This document shows positions 6,883-15,238 of a stretch of DNA of 64,000 nucleotides, in pieces (the first letter of the stretch is position 1; every line of letters begins with the position of its first letter). The notes below the pieces were generated by a model. That model did no database searches, was not told the DNA's origin, and saw only the letters and a program-made list of their open reading frames with translations. Source of the DNA: Acidimicrobiaceae bacterium (GTDB lineage Bacteria > Actinomycetota > Acidimicrobiia > Acidimicrobiales > Ilumatobacteraceae). The translations under genes were made by a program, and so were the position numbers. The stretch is taken from NCBI GenBank assembly GCA_020637235.1, contig JACJWG010000012.1:62001-126000 (forward strand), in the 5' to 3' direction.

Positions 6883-8526
6883 TCATGCCCACACGTCCAG
6901 CGCCAACGTCGCCGCGCCGGCGATCAACGTGACGACCACGGTCCACGGCAGGGTGCGACGCAGCACCGACCCCTCCTCGCCGTTGATGCCGGCGGTGCCG
7001 GTGCCGAGCACGATGTTCGCCGGAGCGATCGCGTTGCCGATCGCCCCGCCGACGCTCTGCGATCCGATGATCGCCGGTTGCGACAGTCCCTCGCTCTGGG
7101 CGACGGTGTCCTGCAGCGGACTGAAGAGCACGTTCGACGCCGTGTTGCTCGACGTCATGAACGCCCCGATCACGCCGATCCAGGTGGACGCGACGGCATA
7201 CACACCGGCCGGGGCCACCTCGGACAGCCCGAGCGCCAGGGTGTCGGTCTGTCCCGAGTGCCCCATGATCGAGCTCAGCACCAAGAAGGCGACGACGGCC
7301 ACCGATGCGGGCAGCGCATCCTTGGCGACAGCACCCCAGAGTGGCGCCACGTCCGCACGCTCGCGCCACCTCGCGGTGTACCCCTTCGCCCGATACACGA
7401 CGAACGCCGCGATGGACGAGATCACGAGGAAGAACCCGGGATGGGTGAACGGTGTGAGCGGCGAGTACGACGACTCGGCGTCGTTGGTGACGTCGTAGCC
7501 GGTGTCGGTGGCCGGCATCGCGAGCCCCACTTCGGCACGTTCGAGGAACGTCTCGACGGGTCCGATCGCCAAGCCGATGATCGACACGACGGTGAGGACG
7601 CCGTAGGGGAAGAGTGCCATCGGCAGGCTCATCACGGGTTCGGCACGATCGGTGTCCTCCCCCGCGCCGTCGTCGCGGGCTCGATCGCCGACCATCACCG
7701 AACCGCCGACGTCGTTGGGCTCGCTGTAGCGCGACCACTTCGACAGCGCGAACACCGCAGCCATCGCCACGGTCGCGGCGATGAAGTTCGACAGCACCGG
7801 GTTCCACAGGGTGAGCACGAGCTGACCGCCGCCCTGCACCAGCGAGATCACCAGCACCATCGGCAGGCCGTGACGGAGCGCGCGACCGCGACCGATCAGC
7901 CACAACAGGAACAACCCGCCGGTGAGGTTCGGGATCCAGAGCAACGCCGCGGTCTGGAACGCCGTGGCCGTCTCGTCCTCGATCTCGATCACCTGCCCGG
8001 TCGCGAGCCAGCTGACGCCGAGGGTGCCGAACATGTTGGCCCACGCGTGACCGATGAGCGGGATGACGACGGCCATCACGGGCTTCACGCCGATCGCCAC
8101 CAGCAGCGGTGCCACGACGGCGATCGGCGTGCCGAAGCCGGCGATGCCCTGCAGGAACGAGGCGAACACCCACCCGAACGCCAGCACCAGGAACACGTCG
8201 TCGCGACTGAAGCGAGTGATACCCGTGCGGAGCGCGTCGAACGCGCCGGCTCCGTCGGTCACCCGGTACAGCACGAGCGCCGGCCAGATGACGAGGAGGA
8301 TGAAGAAGGCGTCCCACACACCCTTGCCGCTCGCCACGGCGAGCGTCTCGAGCGGTGTGCGGAACGCGAACAGGGCAACGCCGGCCGCCACGACCAGCCC
8401 GATCGGTCCGGCCTCGGGGGCCTTCCACCGCAGCACGGCGAGCAGCACCAGCAGCACGGCGATCGGCACGATCGCGAGGCCCCAGTGCACCAGATCGACC
8501 GGGACGTCGCTGGGTGAACCGTTCAT
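6883..8526 (-). CDS. L-lactate permease (LctP) family transporter, copy 2
   Basis: A 547-residue polytopic membrane protein colinear with the permease at 3268-4926. It shares SGKGVWDAFFILLVIWPAL, LQGIAGFGTPIAVVAPLL, FMTSSNTASNVLFSPLQ and an AIAPANIVLGTGTAGI segment close to the C-terminus. The role is import of a hydroxy- or keto-acid with protons. ATG at 8526 overlaps the stop of the universal stress gene by ATGA, so it is translated after it. Two LctP copies in one operon suggest either a tandem duplication followed by specialisation or a two-substrate system. Confidence 0.85.
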   Translation of the reverse strand: MNGSPSDVPVDLVHWGLAIVPIAVLLVLLAVLRWKAPEAGPIGLVVAAGVALFAFRTPLETLAVASGKGVWDAFFILLVIWPALVLYRVTDGAGAFDALRTGITRFSRDDVFLVLAFGWVFASFLQGIAGFGTPIAVVAPLLVAIGVKPVMAVVIPLIGHAWANMFGTLGVSWLATGQVIEIEDETATAFQTAALLWIPNLTGGLFLLWLIGRGRALRHGLPMVLVISLVQGGGQLVLTLWNPVLSNFIAATVAMAAVFALSKWSRYSEPNDVGGSVMVGDRARDDGAGEDTDRAEPVMSLPMALFPYGVLTVVSIIGLAIGPVETFLERAEVGLAMPATDTGYDVTNDAESSYSPLTPFTHPGFFLVISSIAAFVVYRAKGYTARWRERADVAPLWGAVAKDALPASVAVVAFLVLSSIMGHSGQTDTLALGLSEVAPAGVYAVASTWIGVIGAFMTSSNTASNVLFSPLQDTVAQSEGLSQPAIIGSQSVGGAIGNAIAPANIVLGTGTAGINGEEGSVLRRTLPWTVVVTLIAGAATLALDVWA

Positions 8527-9002
8527 GCCACCGCTCCTGCGGTCGACTCGACGTCGACGGAGACCGGGATCACGAGCACGGGGCGACCCGCTGCGGTCAC
8601 CAGCTGGGGAGCGACCTCGCGCCGCAGCAGGCCAGTGAGCCCCTCGTCGGTCGAGTGCCCCACCACCACCAGGTCGACGTCGTGCTCGTGTGCTGCACGC
8701 ACGATCGTGTCGGCGGTGTCGACACCCGTCACCACCACCTGCGTCGCCGGCACCGGTCCGAGCTCGCGAGCGGTCGCGGCGAGCGCCGCATGCGCAGCGA
8801 CCACGTCAGCGGCGTGCTCGTGCTCGATCTGCTCGGGGGTGAGCACCGGCCCGGCGAAGCCGGTGGCATCGGCCATCGGCTCCTCCTGAGGACGCACCAC
8901 GCTCACGACGATCCACTCGGTCCCGGGGCCGAGCAGTTCGCCGGCGCTCGCAGCAGCGGTCAGCGCGGCGGGTGATCCGTCGGTGGCGATCAGCACTCTC
9001 AT
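8523..9002 (-). CDS. universal stress protein (UspA family)
   Basis: A 159-residue single Usp domain: MRVLIATDGSPAAL at the start, VDLVVVGHSTDEGLTGLLRREVA near residue 125 and PVLVIPV at the C-terminal strand. This Rossmann-like fold binds ATP in the G-2X-G-9X-G(S/T) subgroup; here the second half of that motif is only partly kept. It is first in the operon with the permeases and gamma-glutamyltransferase, which suggests nutrient or energy sensing linked to uptake. ATG at 9002 is preferred over a GTG at 9035. Confidence 0.85.
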   Translation of the reverse strand: MRVLIATDGSPAALTAAASAGELLGPGTEWIVVSVVRPQEEPMADATGFAGPVLTPEQIEHEHAADVVAAHAALAATARELGPVPATQVVVTGVDTADTIVRAAHEHDVDLVVVGHSTDEGLTGLLRREVAPQLVTAAGRPVLVIPVSVDVESTAGAVA

Positions 9003-9150
9003 GGCCGCGGCAGTTCCCCCGAACCGGCGAACCACACGCCGCCACGGTCACAGCTCGGTGTCGAACGTGTGGCGGGGCAGGCCCGCCGGCGCGTCGACAT
9101 GGGCCTTTCGACCGTGGGGGCGGCTCCGGTGCCCGGGAGACACTGGTGCG

Positions 9151-10293
9151 GTGAACCACCCCGTCGGGATCCCCGGCCGTCGCAGCCACGCCCTCGACTT
9201 CGCCGAACGACCGCTGCTCGTGTTCTGGGAGGTCACCCGGTCGTGCCTCCTCGCGTGCCACCACTGCCGAGCGTCGGCCACCCCGAACGCGCTGCCCGGC
9301 CAGCTCGACCACGACGAGGGCCGCCGCCTGATCGAGCAGATCGCGGCGTTCGGCAAGCCCTCCCCCATCCTCGTGCTCACCGGCGGGGACTGCCTGCTGC
9401 GACCGGACGTGTTCGAGCTGGCGGCGTACGCCCGCGAACTCGGGTTGCCGGTGGCGATGTCGCCGTCGGTGACACCCCAGCTCACCCCCGAGGCGATCGG
9501 GCGAATGGTCGACGTCGGGGTGAGCGCGGTGTCGCTCAGCCTCGACGGCGCGGTGGCCGCCACCCACGACGGGGTGCGCGGCATCCCCGGCCATTTCGCG
9601 CAGACGATCCCCGCGATCCGGTCGCTGGTCGACGCCGGGCTGAAGGTGCAGATCAACACCACGGTGATGGCGCGCAACCTGTTCGAGCTCGCCGACGTGG
9701 CCGGCATCGTCCGCGACAGCGGCGCCCACATCTGGGAGGTCTTCTTCCTGGTGCACGTCGGCCGCGGCGAGTCGACCGACGCGATCAGCCCGCAGCACCA
9801 CGAGGAGGTGTCGCACTTCCTCGCCGACGCGTCGTCGTACGGCTTCGTCGTGCGCACCGTGGAAGGACCCTTCTTCCGTCGCGTGGTGGCCCAACGCCGC
9901 GAACGACCCGACCTGCGACCCGACGGCGACGTGTACCCGCGCCTCGCGGCCCGGCTCGTCGAGCGGCTCGGACCGCCCGGCGAAGCATCGAAGGCACGCA
10001 CCGCGTCCACGCGCGACGGCAAGGGCATCCTGTTCGTCGCCCACGACGGCGAGGTGTACCCGGCGGGCTTCCTGCCGCTCGGTCTCGGATCGGTGCGCGA
10101 CACCCCGCTCGCCACCATCTACCGCGACCATCCGGTGTTGCGCCGGATCAGGGCGATGGAGTTCGGCGGCCGGTGCGGTCGGTGTGAGTACGCCGACCTC
10201 TGCGGCGGTTCGCGCGCGCGTGCCTTCGCCGCGACGGGCGACCCGCTCGGCGAGGATCCCGCCTGCGCCTACGAGCCCGCGCTCGTGGGCTGA
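9151..10293 (+). CDS. radical SAM/SPASM domain protein
   Basis: A 380-residue radical SAM enzyme. The cluster-binding CLLACHHC (C-x3-C-x2-C) lies near residue 35 after LLVFWEVTRS. A C-terminal SPASM-type region has CGRCEYADLCGGSRARAFA and a further Cys in EDPAC, for an auxiliary 4Fe-4S cluster. The layout resembles the TIGR04053 group of radical SAM proteins and heme-biosynthesis AhbD-like proteins. GTG at 9151 follows GACACT at leaderless spacing. It heads a four-gene plus-strand group. The substrate is not known; no small peptide precursor is visible next to it. Confidence 0.85.
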   Translation: MNHPVGIPGRRSHALDFAERPLLVFWEVTRSCLLACHHCRASATPNALPGQLDHDEGRRLIEQIAAFGKPSPILVLTGGDCLLRPDVFELAAYARELGLPVAMSPSVTPQLTPEAIGRMVDVGVSAVSLSLDGAVAATHDGVRGIPGHFAQTIPAIRSLVDAGLKVQINTTVMARNLFELADVAGIVRDSGAHIWEVFFLVHVGRGESTDAISPQHHEEVSHFLADASSYGFVVRTVEGPFFRRVVAQRRERPDLRPDGDVYPRLAARLVERLGPPGEASKARTASTRDGKGILFVAHDGEVYPAGFLPLGLGSVRDTPLATIYRDHPVLRRIRAMEFGGRCGRCEYADLCGGSRARAFAATGDPLGEDPACAYEPALVG

Positions 10294-10333
10294 GCGACGC
10301 CAGCTGGGGCGACGCGGTGCCAGACTGGGCGCC

Positions 10334-10948
10334 ATGACCACGCTGCACTGGGCCGATGGACGGATCGAGATCCACAAGGTGGTGGTGGGCCCGTACGCGA
10401 ACAACGTCTTCGTGCTGCGCTGCCGCCACACCGGCGAGTCGGTGCTCGTCGACGCGGCGAACGAGCACGAGCGCCTGCTCGAGCTGTGCCAGGGCCTCGG
10501 CGTGACCCGGGTGCTCGAGACCCACGGTCACCACGACCACATCGGCGCCGTTGCCCAGATGCGCGAGGCGGGCTACGAGGTGGCCGTCACCAGCCACGAC
10601 GCGCCGATGCTGAAAGACGTCGGCTACGACGTGTTCCTGGACGACGCCGAGGTGATCGAGGTGGGCAAGGTGCGGCTGCACGCGATCCACAACCCCGGCC
10701 ACACGCCGGGCTCGATCTCGTTCCGCGTCGAGGGCTCGCCCGTGCTGTTCAGCGGTGACACGCTGTTCCCCGGCGGCCCCGGCGCCACGCAATTCCCCGG
10801 CGGCGACTTCACGACGATCATCGACTCGATCGACAACCGGCTCTTCACCCTGCCCGCCGGCACCGTCGTGATGCCCGGCCACGGCGTCGACACCACCATC
10901 GGCAACGAGCGTCCCCACCTCGCCGAGTGGGTGGCTCGCGGCTGGTGA
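10334..10948 (+). CDS. metallo-beta-lactamase-fold hydrolase
   Basis: A 204-residue MBL-fold hydrolase with THGHHDHIGA as the metal motif, NPGHTPGS for the second His, SGDTLFPGGPG for the bridging Asp and MPGHG for the last His. It resembles glyoxalase II-like thioester hydrolases, which act on glutathione or, in actinobacteria, mycothiol conjugates. It is a single-domain cytoplasmic enzyme. ATG at 10334 lies 40 nt after the radical SAM gene and 7 nt after CAGACT. A similar protein is encoded at 38185-38811. Confidence 0.85.
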   Translation: MTTLHWADGRIEIHKVVVGPYANNVFVLRCRHTGESVLVDAANEHERLLELCQGLGVTRVLETHGHHDHIGAVAQMREAGYEVAVTSHDAPMLKDVGYDVFLDDAEVIEVGKVRLHAIHNPGHTPGSISFRVEGSPVLFSGDTLFPGGPGATQFPGGDFTTIIDSIDNRLFTLPAGTVVMPGHGVDTTIGNERPHLAEWVARGW

Positions 10949-10952
10949 GCAG

Positions 10953-12119
10953 GTGACCGCGGTCGCCGAGGCCGCGACGCCCACCGGCGCCACTCCACCT
11001 CGGCCGCGCACGATCGCCGACCTCGTCGAGCAGCACTCCCCCGGGTTCGACGCACTCCGGTTGGTGCTCGCGTTCTTGGTGCTCGTGAGCCACACGTGGC
11101 CGCTCGGCGGCTTCGGCGACGAGCCGCGCTCACCACTCGCGCCGACCTACCTCACGCTCGGCGGCTTCGCGGTGGCCGGGTTCTTCGCGATGAGTGGTCT
11201 GCTGGTGGGCCGCTCGGCCGTGCGCCGTCCCCTGGGAGCGTTCGCCCGCGCACGTGTGCTGCGCATCGTGCCCGGGTACGCCACGGCGGTGATCGTGACG
11301 GCATTGCCGGTGGCCGGGCTGGCGTGGCTGCACGAACACGGTGGGCTGGCGGGGTTCGTCGACGCGAGCCCCGAGGGGCCGCTCGGCTACATCGGGCGCT
11401 GGCTGCTGTTCGGGACCGACATGGTGCACGGGGTGCAGGGCGTGTTCACCAGCAGCACCCCCTACGGCCTGGCCAGCGGCAGCAGCTTCGTGAACGGCTC
11501 GCTGTGGACGCTGCCCTACGAGGTGCGCTGCTACTTGGTGATCGGCATGGTCGGCCTCGCCGTGCGGCGGTGGGGCCAGCAGCGCAGCATCGGCGTGGCC
11601 TGGGCGCTCACCGGGCTGGTGGCGGTGGGCTACCACCAGTCGCCCGACCTCGTCGGCCACACGATCGGCACGGTCGCCGACCGCACACTCGTGATGTTGC
11701 TGTTCGTGTTCCTCACCGGATCGTTGGTCGGCGTGTTCGCCGACCGGGTTCGCCTGATGGGATGGATGCCGTTCGCCGCGCTCGCCATCGCTCTGGTGGT
11801 GGGGCGATGGTCGATGTTCCTGAGCGAACATCTGGGCAACGCGGCGCTGGCGGTCGTGCTGCCCTCGGTGGCCGTGCTGCTGGCTCCCGCGGGCGCCCGA
11901 CTGCGCGGTGTCGACCTGTCGTACGGCCTGTACCTGTACGCCTGGCCGGTGCAGATGCTGCTCGCGATGTACGGCCTCGACGGGAACCCCTGGGTCTTCG
12001 TGTTCGTGGCGACGGCGATCACCGCCGTGCTCGCCGCGGCCAGCTGGTTCGGGATCGAGCGACCCGCGGTGCTGCGCTGGGGACGAACCCGCGAGCCCAT
12101 GACAGGAGTACCACGATGA
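10953..12119 (+). CDS. acyltransferase 3 family membrane protein
   Basis: A 388-residue integral membrane acyltransferase of the OafA/YrhL type. The N-terminal block has FDALRLVLAFLVLVSHTWPLGG with the conserved Arg and His, then GGFAVAGFFAMSGLLVGRS, and about ten further hydrophobic helices. Such proteins O-acylate surface sugars or lipids. There is no periplasmic SGNH domain. GTG at 10953 follows the previous stop by 4 nt, so it is coupled. The acceptor is unknown. Confidence 0.85.
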   Translation: MTAVAEAATPTGATPPRPRTIADLVEQHSPGFDALRLVLAFLVLVSHTWPLGGFGDEPRSPLAPTYLTLGGFAVAGFFAMSGLLVGRSAVRRPLGAFARARVLRIVPGYATAVIVTALPVAGLAWLHEHGGLAGFVDASPEGPLGYIGRWLLFGTDMVHGVQGVFTSSTPYGLASGSSFVNGSLWTLPYEVRCYLVIGMVGLAVRRWGQQRSIGVAWALTGLVAVGYHQSPDLVGHTIGTVADRTLVMLLFVFLTGSLVGVFADRVRLMGWMPFAALAIALVVGRWSMFLSEHLGNAALAVVLPSVAVLLAPAGARLRGVDLSYGLYLYAWPVQMLLAMYGLDGNPWVFVFVATAITAVLAAASWFGIERPAVLRWGRTREPMTGVPR

Positions 12120-12499
12120 ACGACGCCCTGCGGTACGACCAGCGGCCCGACGACACCACACCGGTGCACACCGCCGACCTCCCCGACACGCCGACTCGCG
12201 ATCGGAACATCGTCGCGACAGCCTGGATCGAGGCGCCGGTCGAGCTGCTCACGCTGGGCGACGATCTCCCCGATCGTCCCCGCGCCACCTACAAGCGCCG
12301 CATCGGCGACTGGCTGTTGTGGCGTGCCGGTCCGGCGAGCGGCGGCGACGCCCGCTACTGGGCCTGCCGCCGCGACGAACTCGGCGTGCAGCACACGTTC
12401 CGGCTGTTCCCCGACAACGCCGGCGACGGCACCGGTCCGAGCGGCACCCGCCACACGCGGTTCCGCACGTGGAAGGAAGACCTGCTCGGCCGGTCGTGA
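12116..12499 (+). CDS. hypothetical protein, 127 aa
   Basis: A 127-residue soluble protein starting MNDALRYDQRPDDTTPVHT, with a core containing RRIGDWLLWRAGPASGGDARYWACR and a C-terminal basic end. ATG at 12116 overlaps the acyltransferase stop (ATGA) and is preceded by CAGGAG, so translation is well supported. No known domain is recognised. It ends the four-gene group and faces the prepilin gene, with a short hairpin between them. Confidence 0.7.
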   Translation: MNDALRYDQRPDDTTPVHTADLPDTPTRDRNIVATAWIEAPVELLTLGDDLPDRPRATYKRRIGDWLLWRAGPASGGDARYWACRRDELGVQHTFRLFPDNAGDGTGPSGTRHTRFRTWKEDLLGRS

Positions 12500-12516
12500 C
12501 CCGCGACGGCCCGACG

Positions 12517-12534
12517 ACCCGGTCACCACCGGGT
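12517..12534. terminator. short hairpin between convergent genes
   Basis: ACCCGGT and ACCGGGT form a 7-bp stem around a 4-nt loop. It lies between the convergent ends at 12499 and 12575 and could end both transcripts. Confidence 0.4.
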
Positions 12535-12574
12535 GGCCCCCGCCCAGGTCAGGTGACGCGGTCGACCTCCCGTC

Positions 12575-13375
12575 TCAGTTGTCGAAGGCCCACGCCACGT
12601 CGAGGCCGGCCCCGTCGTGGAGCTTGAACCAGAATTGCAGCGGGAGGCCGTTCGACTGCTCCATGAATTCGATGAGCGACATGCCGCCGCTGAAGTTCGG
12701 CACGTCGTCGGCGGCGGAGACGACTCCACTCGAGCGGTACAGGTCGTGGAGCCCCTCGGCCTGGGCGGGCGTGGAGATGTCGGCGACATCGATGAAGACC
12801 ATCGTCTTGCCCCAGGTGTTCGCGCCGCCGTCGACGAGCGTGTTCCACTCGGCGAGGGTCACCGGGCCACCGATGACGACGAAGGCCGGACCCACCCCGT
12901 AGCTCGTGACCGGCACGCCGGCGAGGGTCGTGGGCGTGCCCGAGGCCACGACCCCGCCGCCGCCACCGCCACCCGCGACGATCTGGTAGCTCTGACGGTC
13001 GACTGCGACGTCGATGTCGTGCGTGGTCGACTCGGCGTTCAGGAGTCCGTCGGCGACGAGCTCGGCTTCGGTCCCGTAATCGCCGTGCTGGGCCATGTAG
13101 GCCTCCTGCGCGCCCGCCAGCGTGCGCTCGTCTGCCGCCGTCGCCGACGCCTCTCCTTGATTGGTGATGCCGCGCACGGCGAACACCGTGACGGTGGCGA
13201 GTACCCCGAGCACCACGATCACGATCAGCAACTCGACGAGCGTGAAGCCGTCGTCGGTCGCAGGGCCGTGGTCATCACCTCGTCGCGAGTGCGAAGCCGC
13301 TGGCGCAGCAGACGAGGGTCGATGGCGACGACGGGCGTAGCAGATGGCACGTTGCACGACCACAGGTGTCGGCAT
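12575..13375 (-). CDS. prepilin-like protein, start uncertain
   Basis: The class III / type IV prepilin signature DDGFTLVELLIVIVVLGVLATVTVFAV is unmistakable (Gly before Phe, Glu at +5, long hydrophobic helix). It is followed by a pseudopilin-like helix, a Gly-rich linker near residue 135 and a novel C-terminal domain ending LDVAWAFDN. Given coordinates use the first in-frame ATG, which would give an unusually long leader of about 37 residues. A more natural short leader (ATG at 13275, MTTALRPT) is out of frame by one base step. The gene stands alone, without pilus assembly genes nearby. Confidence 0.7.
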   Translation of the reverse strand: MPTPVVVQRAICYARRRHRPSSAAPAASHSRRGDDHGPATDDGFTLVELLIVIVVLGVLATVTVFAVRGITNQGEASATAADERTLAGAQEAYMAQHGDYGTEAELVADGLLNAESTTHDIDVAVDRQSYQIVAGGGGGGGVVASGTPTTLAGVPVTSYGVGPAFVVIGGPVTLAEWNTLVDGGANTWGKTMVFIDVADISTPAQAEGLHDLYRSSGVVSAADDVPNFSGGMSLIEFMEQSNGLPLQFWFKLHDGAGLDVAWAFDN

Positions 13376-13582
13376 CCCGAGTGGATTCTGCAGCGATTCG
13401 ACACCTCGCGCCCCTGGAACCCCCTCGTCAGGGGATCGACGCCCGGAGCGTGCGTGCCGGTCGCTCGCTCGTGTGCGGTGTCTCGATCCGATCGCCGGGA
13501 GACTTGACCGCCGCCCCCGCCCGGGTCCACACTCGCATCCCTTCGGGTCGATCGACCCGCATGTTCCAGGGCAGGAGGGAAC

Positions 13583-15238
13583 GTGATCAGGTCGCTGTCG
13601 GGAGAGGCGAGCGATGCCGTGATCGCCGCGGACGTCGCGGTGATCGGCGGCGGACCGGTCGGCATCGTGGCGGCGCTGACGCTCGTCGCCTACGGGCTGA
13701 GCGTCGCGCTGATCGAGAGCGGTGGGCGACGGCCCGACCCGCACCTCACGTTCCGTCTCGGCGCCGCCCGGGTGACCGGCGATCCACGCTTCGGCGTGCT
13801 CGAAGGCCGTGTGCAACGAGGCATCGGCGGCACCTCCTGGCGATGGATCGTCGACCTCCTCGGACTCGGCGCCGGTGTGCGCTACGCCGTGATGGAACCG
13901 GGGGTGCTCGACCGGCGGACGCCGGGCGCGCCGTCGTGGCCGCACACCGCGGACGACCTCCGCCCCTGGTACCGCCGCGCGCTGGAGGTCGCCGGCGTGG
14001 AGCCCGACGACGACCAGCTCGACCCCCGCCCGAGCACGTTGGTCCCCGGGCTCGACCACAGCGCGTACATGTTCGGGCTCGCCTCCGCCTACCAGTTCGA
14101 GCACCTGGCCGAGCAGTTGGCGTCCCCGGCGCTCACGGTGCTGACCGATGCCACGGCGACCGCGCTGCACCACGACGCCGACGGCAGCACGATCCGGGGC
14201 GTGGAGGTGCGCGACCTCGACGGGCATCGCGCCGAGGTGCGGGCGGCGTCCGTGCTGATGGCGGCGGGCACCGTCGACTCCACCCGGCTGCTGCTCGCCA
14301 CCCAGCGCACGAGCGCCTCGCTCGGCGGCAACACCCGGATCGGGCGGAACCTGATGGACCGGCCCCGCCTCTACGGCACGTTGACGATGCGTCACGACCC
14401 GCCGGACTGGCTGGCCGATTACGCGCTGCACCGCAGCGGCTCGCACGTACGGATGCACCGCTGGATCACCGCGCACGACGACGCCACGGCGGGGATGGCC
14501 AGTACCTCGTTCCTCCCGATGCCCGCCCACCGGATCGAGGCCGGCCGGTCGCGCCGCGAGATGTGGGCGCGCTCGGCCCTCATCGGGGCACCGGCCGATC
14601 TGTTGCCGCGCGTCACCTGCCGGATGCCCGAGGCCCTCGCGGCGCCGCTGCACCGGGCATCGCTCGCGTCGTACGGGTGGCGCTCGTCGTGGATGCGACG
14701 GATGACCCGCGCCACCTACGACACCGAATGGGCCGACTGGGCCCGCGACGACGAATGGCGCCGGGAGCGCACCTGGCGGATCACGGCGATCAGCGAACAG
14801 GTGGCCGACGACGCGAACCGGATCACGCTGGCCGACGAGGTCGACGAGCTGGGCGTACCCCGCGCACATCTCGAGTGGGGGTGTCCGTCGTCGGTGACGC
14901 CCGCCATCCACGACAGCATCACCCGGGCCGCCGATGCCTTCGCGTCTGCTGGCCTCGGCGAGGTGTCGTGGGGTGACGAGCAACTTGCCGCGGTGTCCTC
15001 GTGTCACATGATGGGCACGATCGCGATCGGTGACGACCCGTCCACCAGCGCCGCCGACCCCGACGGCCGGGTGCGCGGCACCGACAACCTGTACGTCGCC
15101 GGCAACGCCGTGATCCCCCAGAGCGGGCACGCGAACCCGACGCTGGTGGCGATGGCGCTCGCAGCGAGGACGGCGACCGTGATCGCCACCGGCGGCCCCG
15201 GGACCGCGCCGGCCGCCGCGGATACGCTGCGCGCATGA
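13583..15238 (+). CDS. GMC-type FAD-dependent oxidoreductase
   Basis: A 551-residue flavoprotein with the FAD-binding GGGPVG at residues 22-27 (VAVIGGGPVGIVAAL), an acidic end of the second strand (LIESGG) and the C-terminal GMC signature (SCHMMGT, then NLYVAGNAVIPQSGHANPTL). The role is oxidation of an alcohol or sterol-like group. GTG at 13583 is preceded by GGAGGGAAC. The stop overlaps the thiolase start (ATGA), so the two enzymes are co-translated and may act in one degradation pathway, for example side-chain or sterol catabolism. That link is inference. Confidence 0.88.
   Translation: MIRSLSGEASDAVIAADVAVIGGGPVGIVAALTLVAYGLSVALIESGGRRPDPHLTFRLGAARVTGDPRFGVLEGRVQRGIGGTSWRWIVDLLGLGAGVRYAVMEPGVLDRRTPGAPSWPHTADDLRPWYRRALEVAGVEPDDDQLDPRPSTLVPGLDHSAYMFGLASAYQFEHLAEQLASPALTVLTDATATALHHDADGSTIRGVEVRDLDGHRAEVRAASVLMAAGTVDSTRLLLATQRTSASLGGNTRIGRNLMDRPRLYGTLTMRHDPPDWLADYALHRSGSHVRMHRWITAHDDATAGMASTSFLPMPAHRIEAGRSRREMWARSALIGAPADLLPRVTCRMPEALAAPLHRASLASYGWRSSWMRRMTRATYDTEWADWARDDEWRRERTWRITAISEQVADDANRITLADEVDELGVPRAHLEWGCPSSVTPAIHDSITRAADAFASAGLGEVSWGDEQLAAVSSCHMMGTIAIGDDPSTSAADPDGRVRGTDNLYVAGNAVIPQSGHANPTLVAMALAARTATVIATGGPGTAPAAADTLRA
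15223..15228 (+). promoter_or_regulatory. possible internal leaderless -10
   Basis: TACGCT inside the end of the GMC gene, 6 nt before the thiolase ATG at 15235. It could give a second, leaderless transcript for the thiolase gene. Confidence 0.3.

Noticed and set aside
8806..10431. Long minus-strand open frame opposite the radical SAM gene
   Set aside because: It lacks any domain and overlaps a well-supported enzyme on the other strand.
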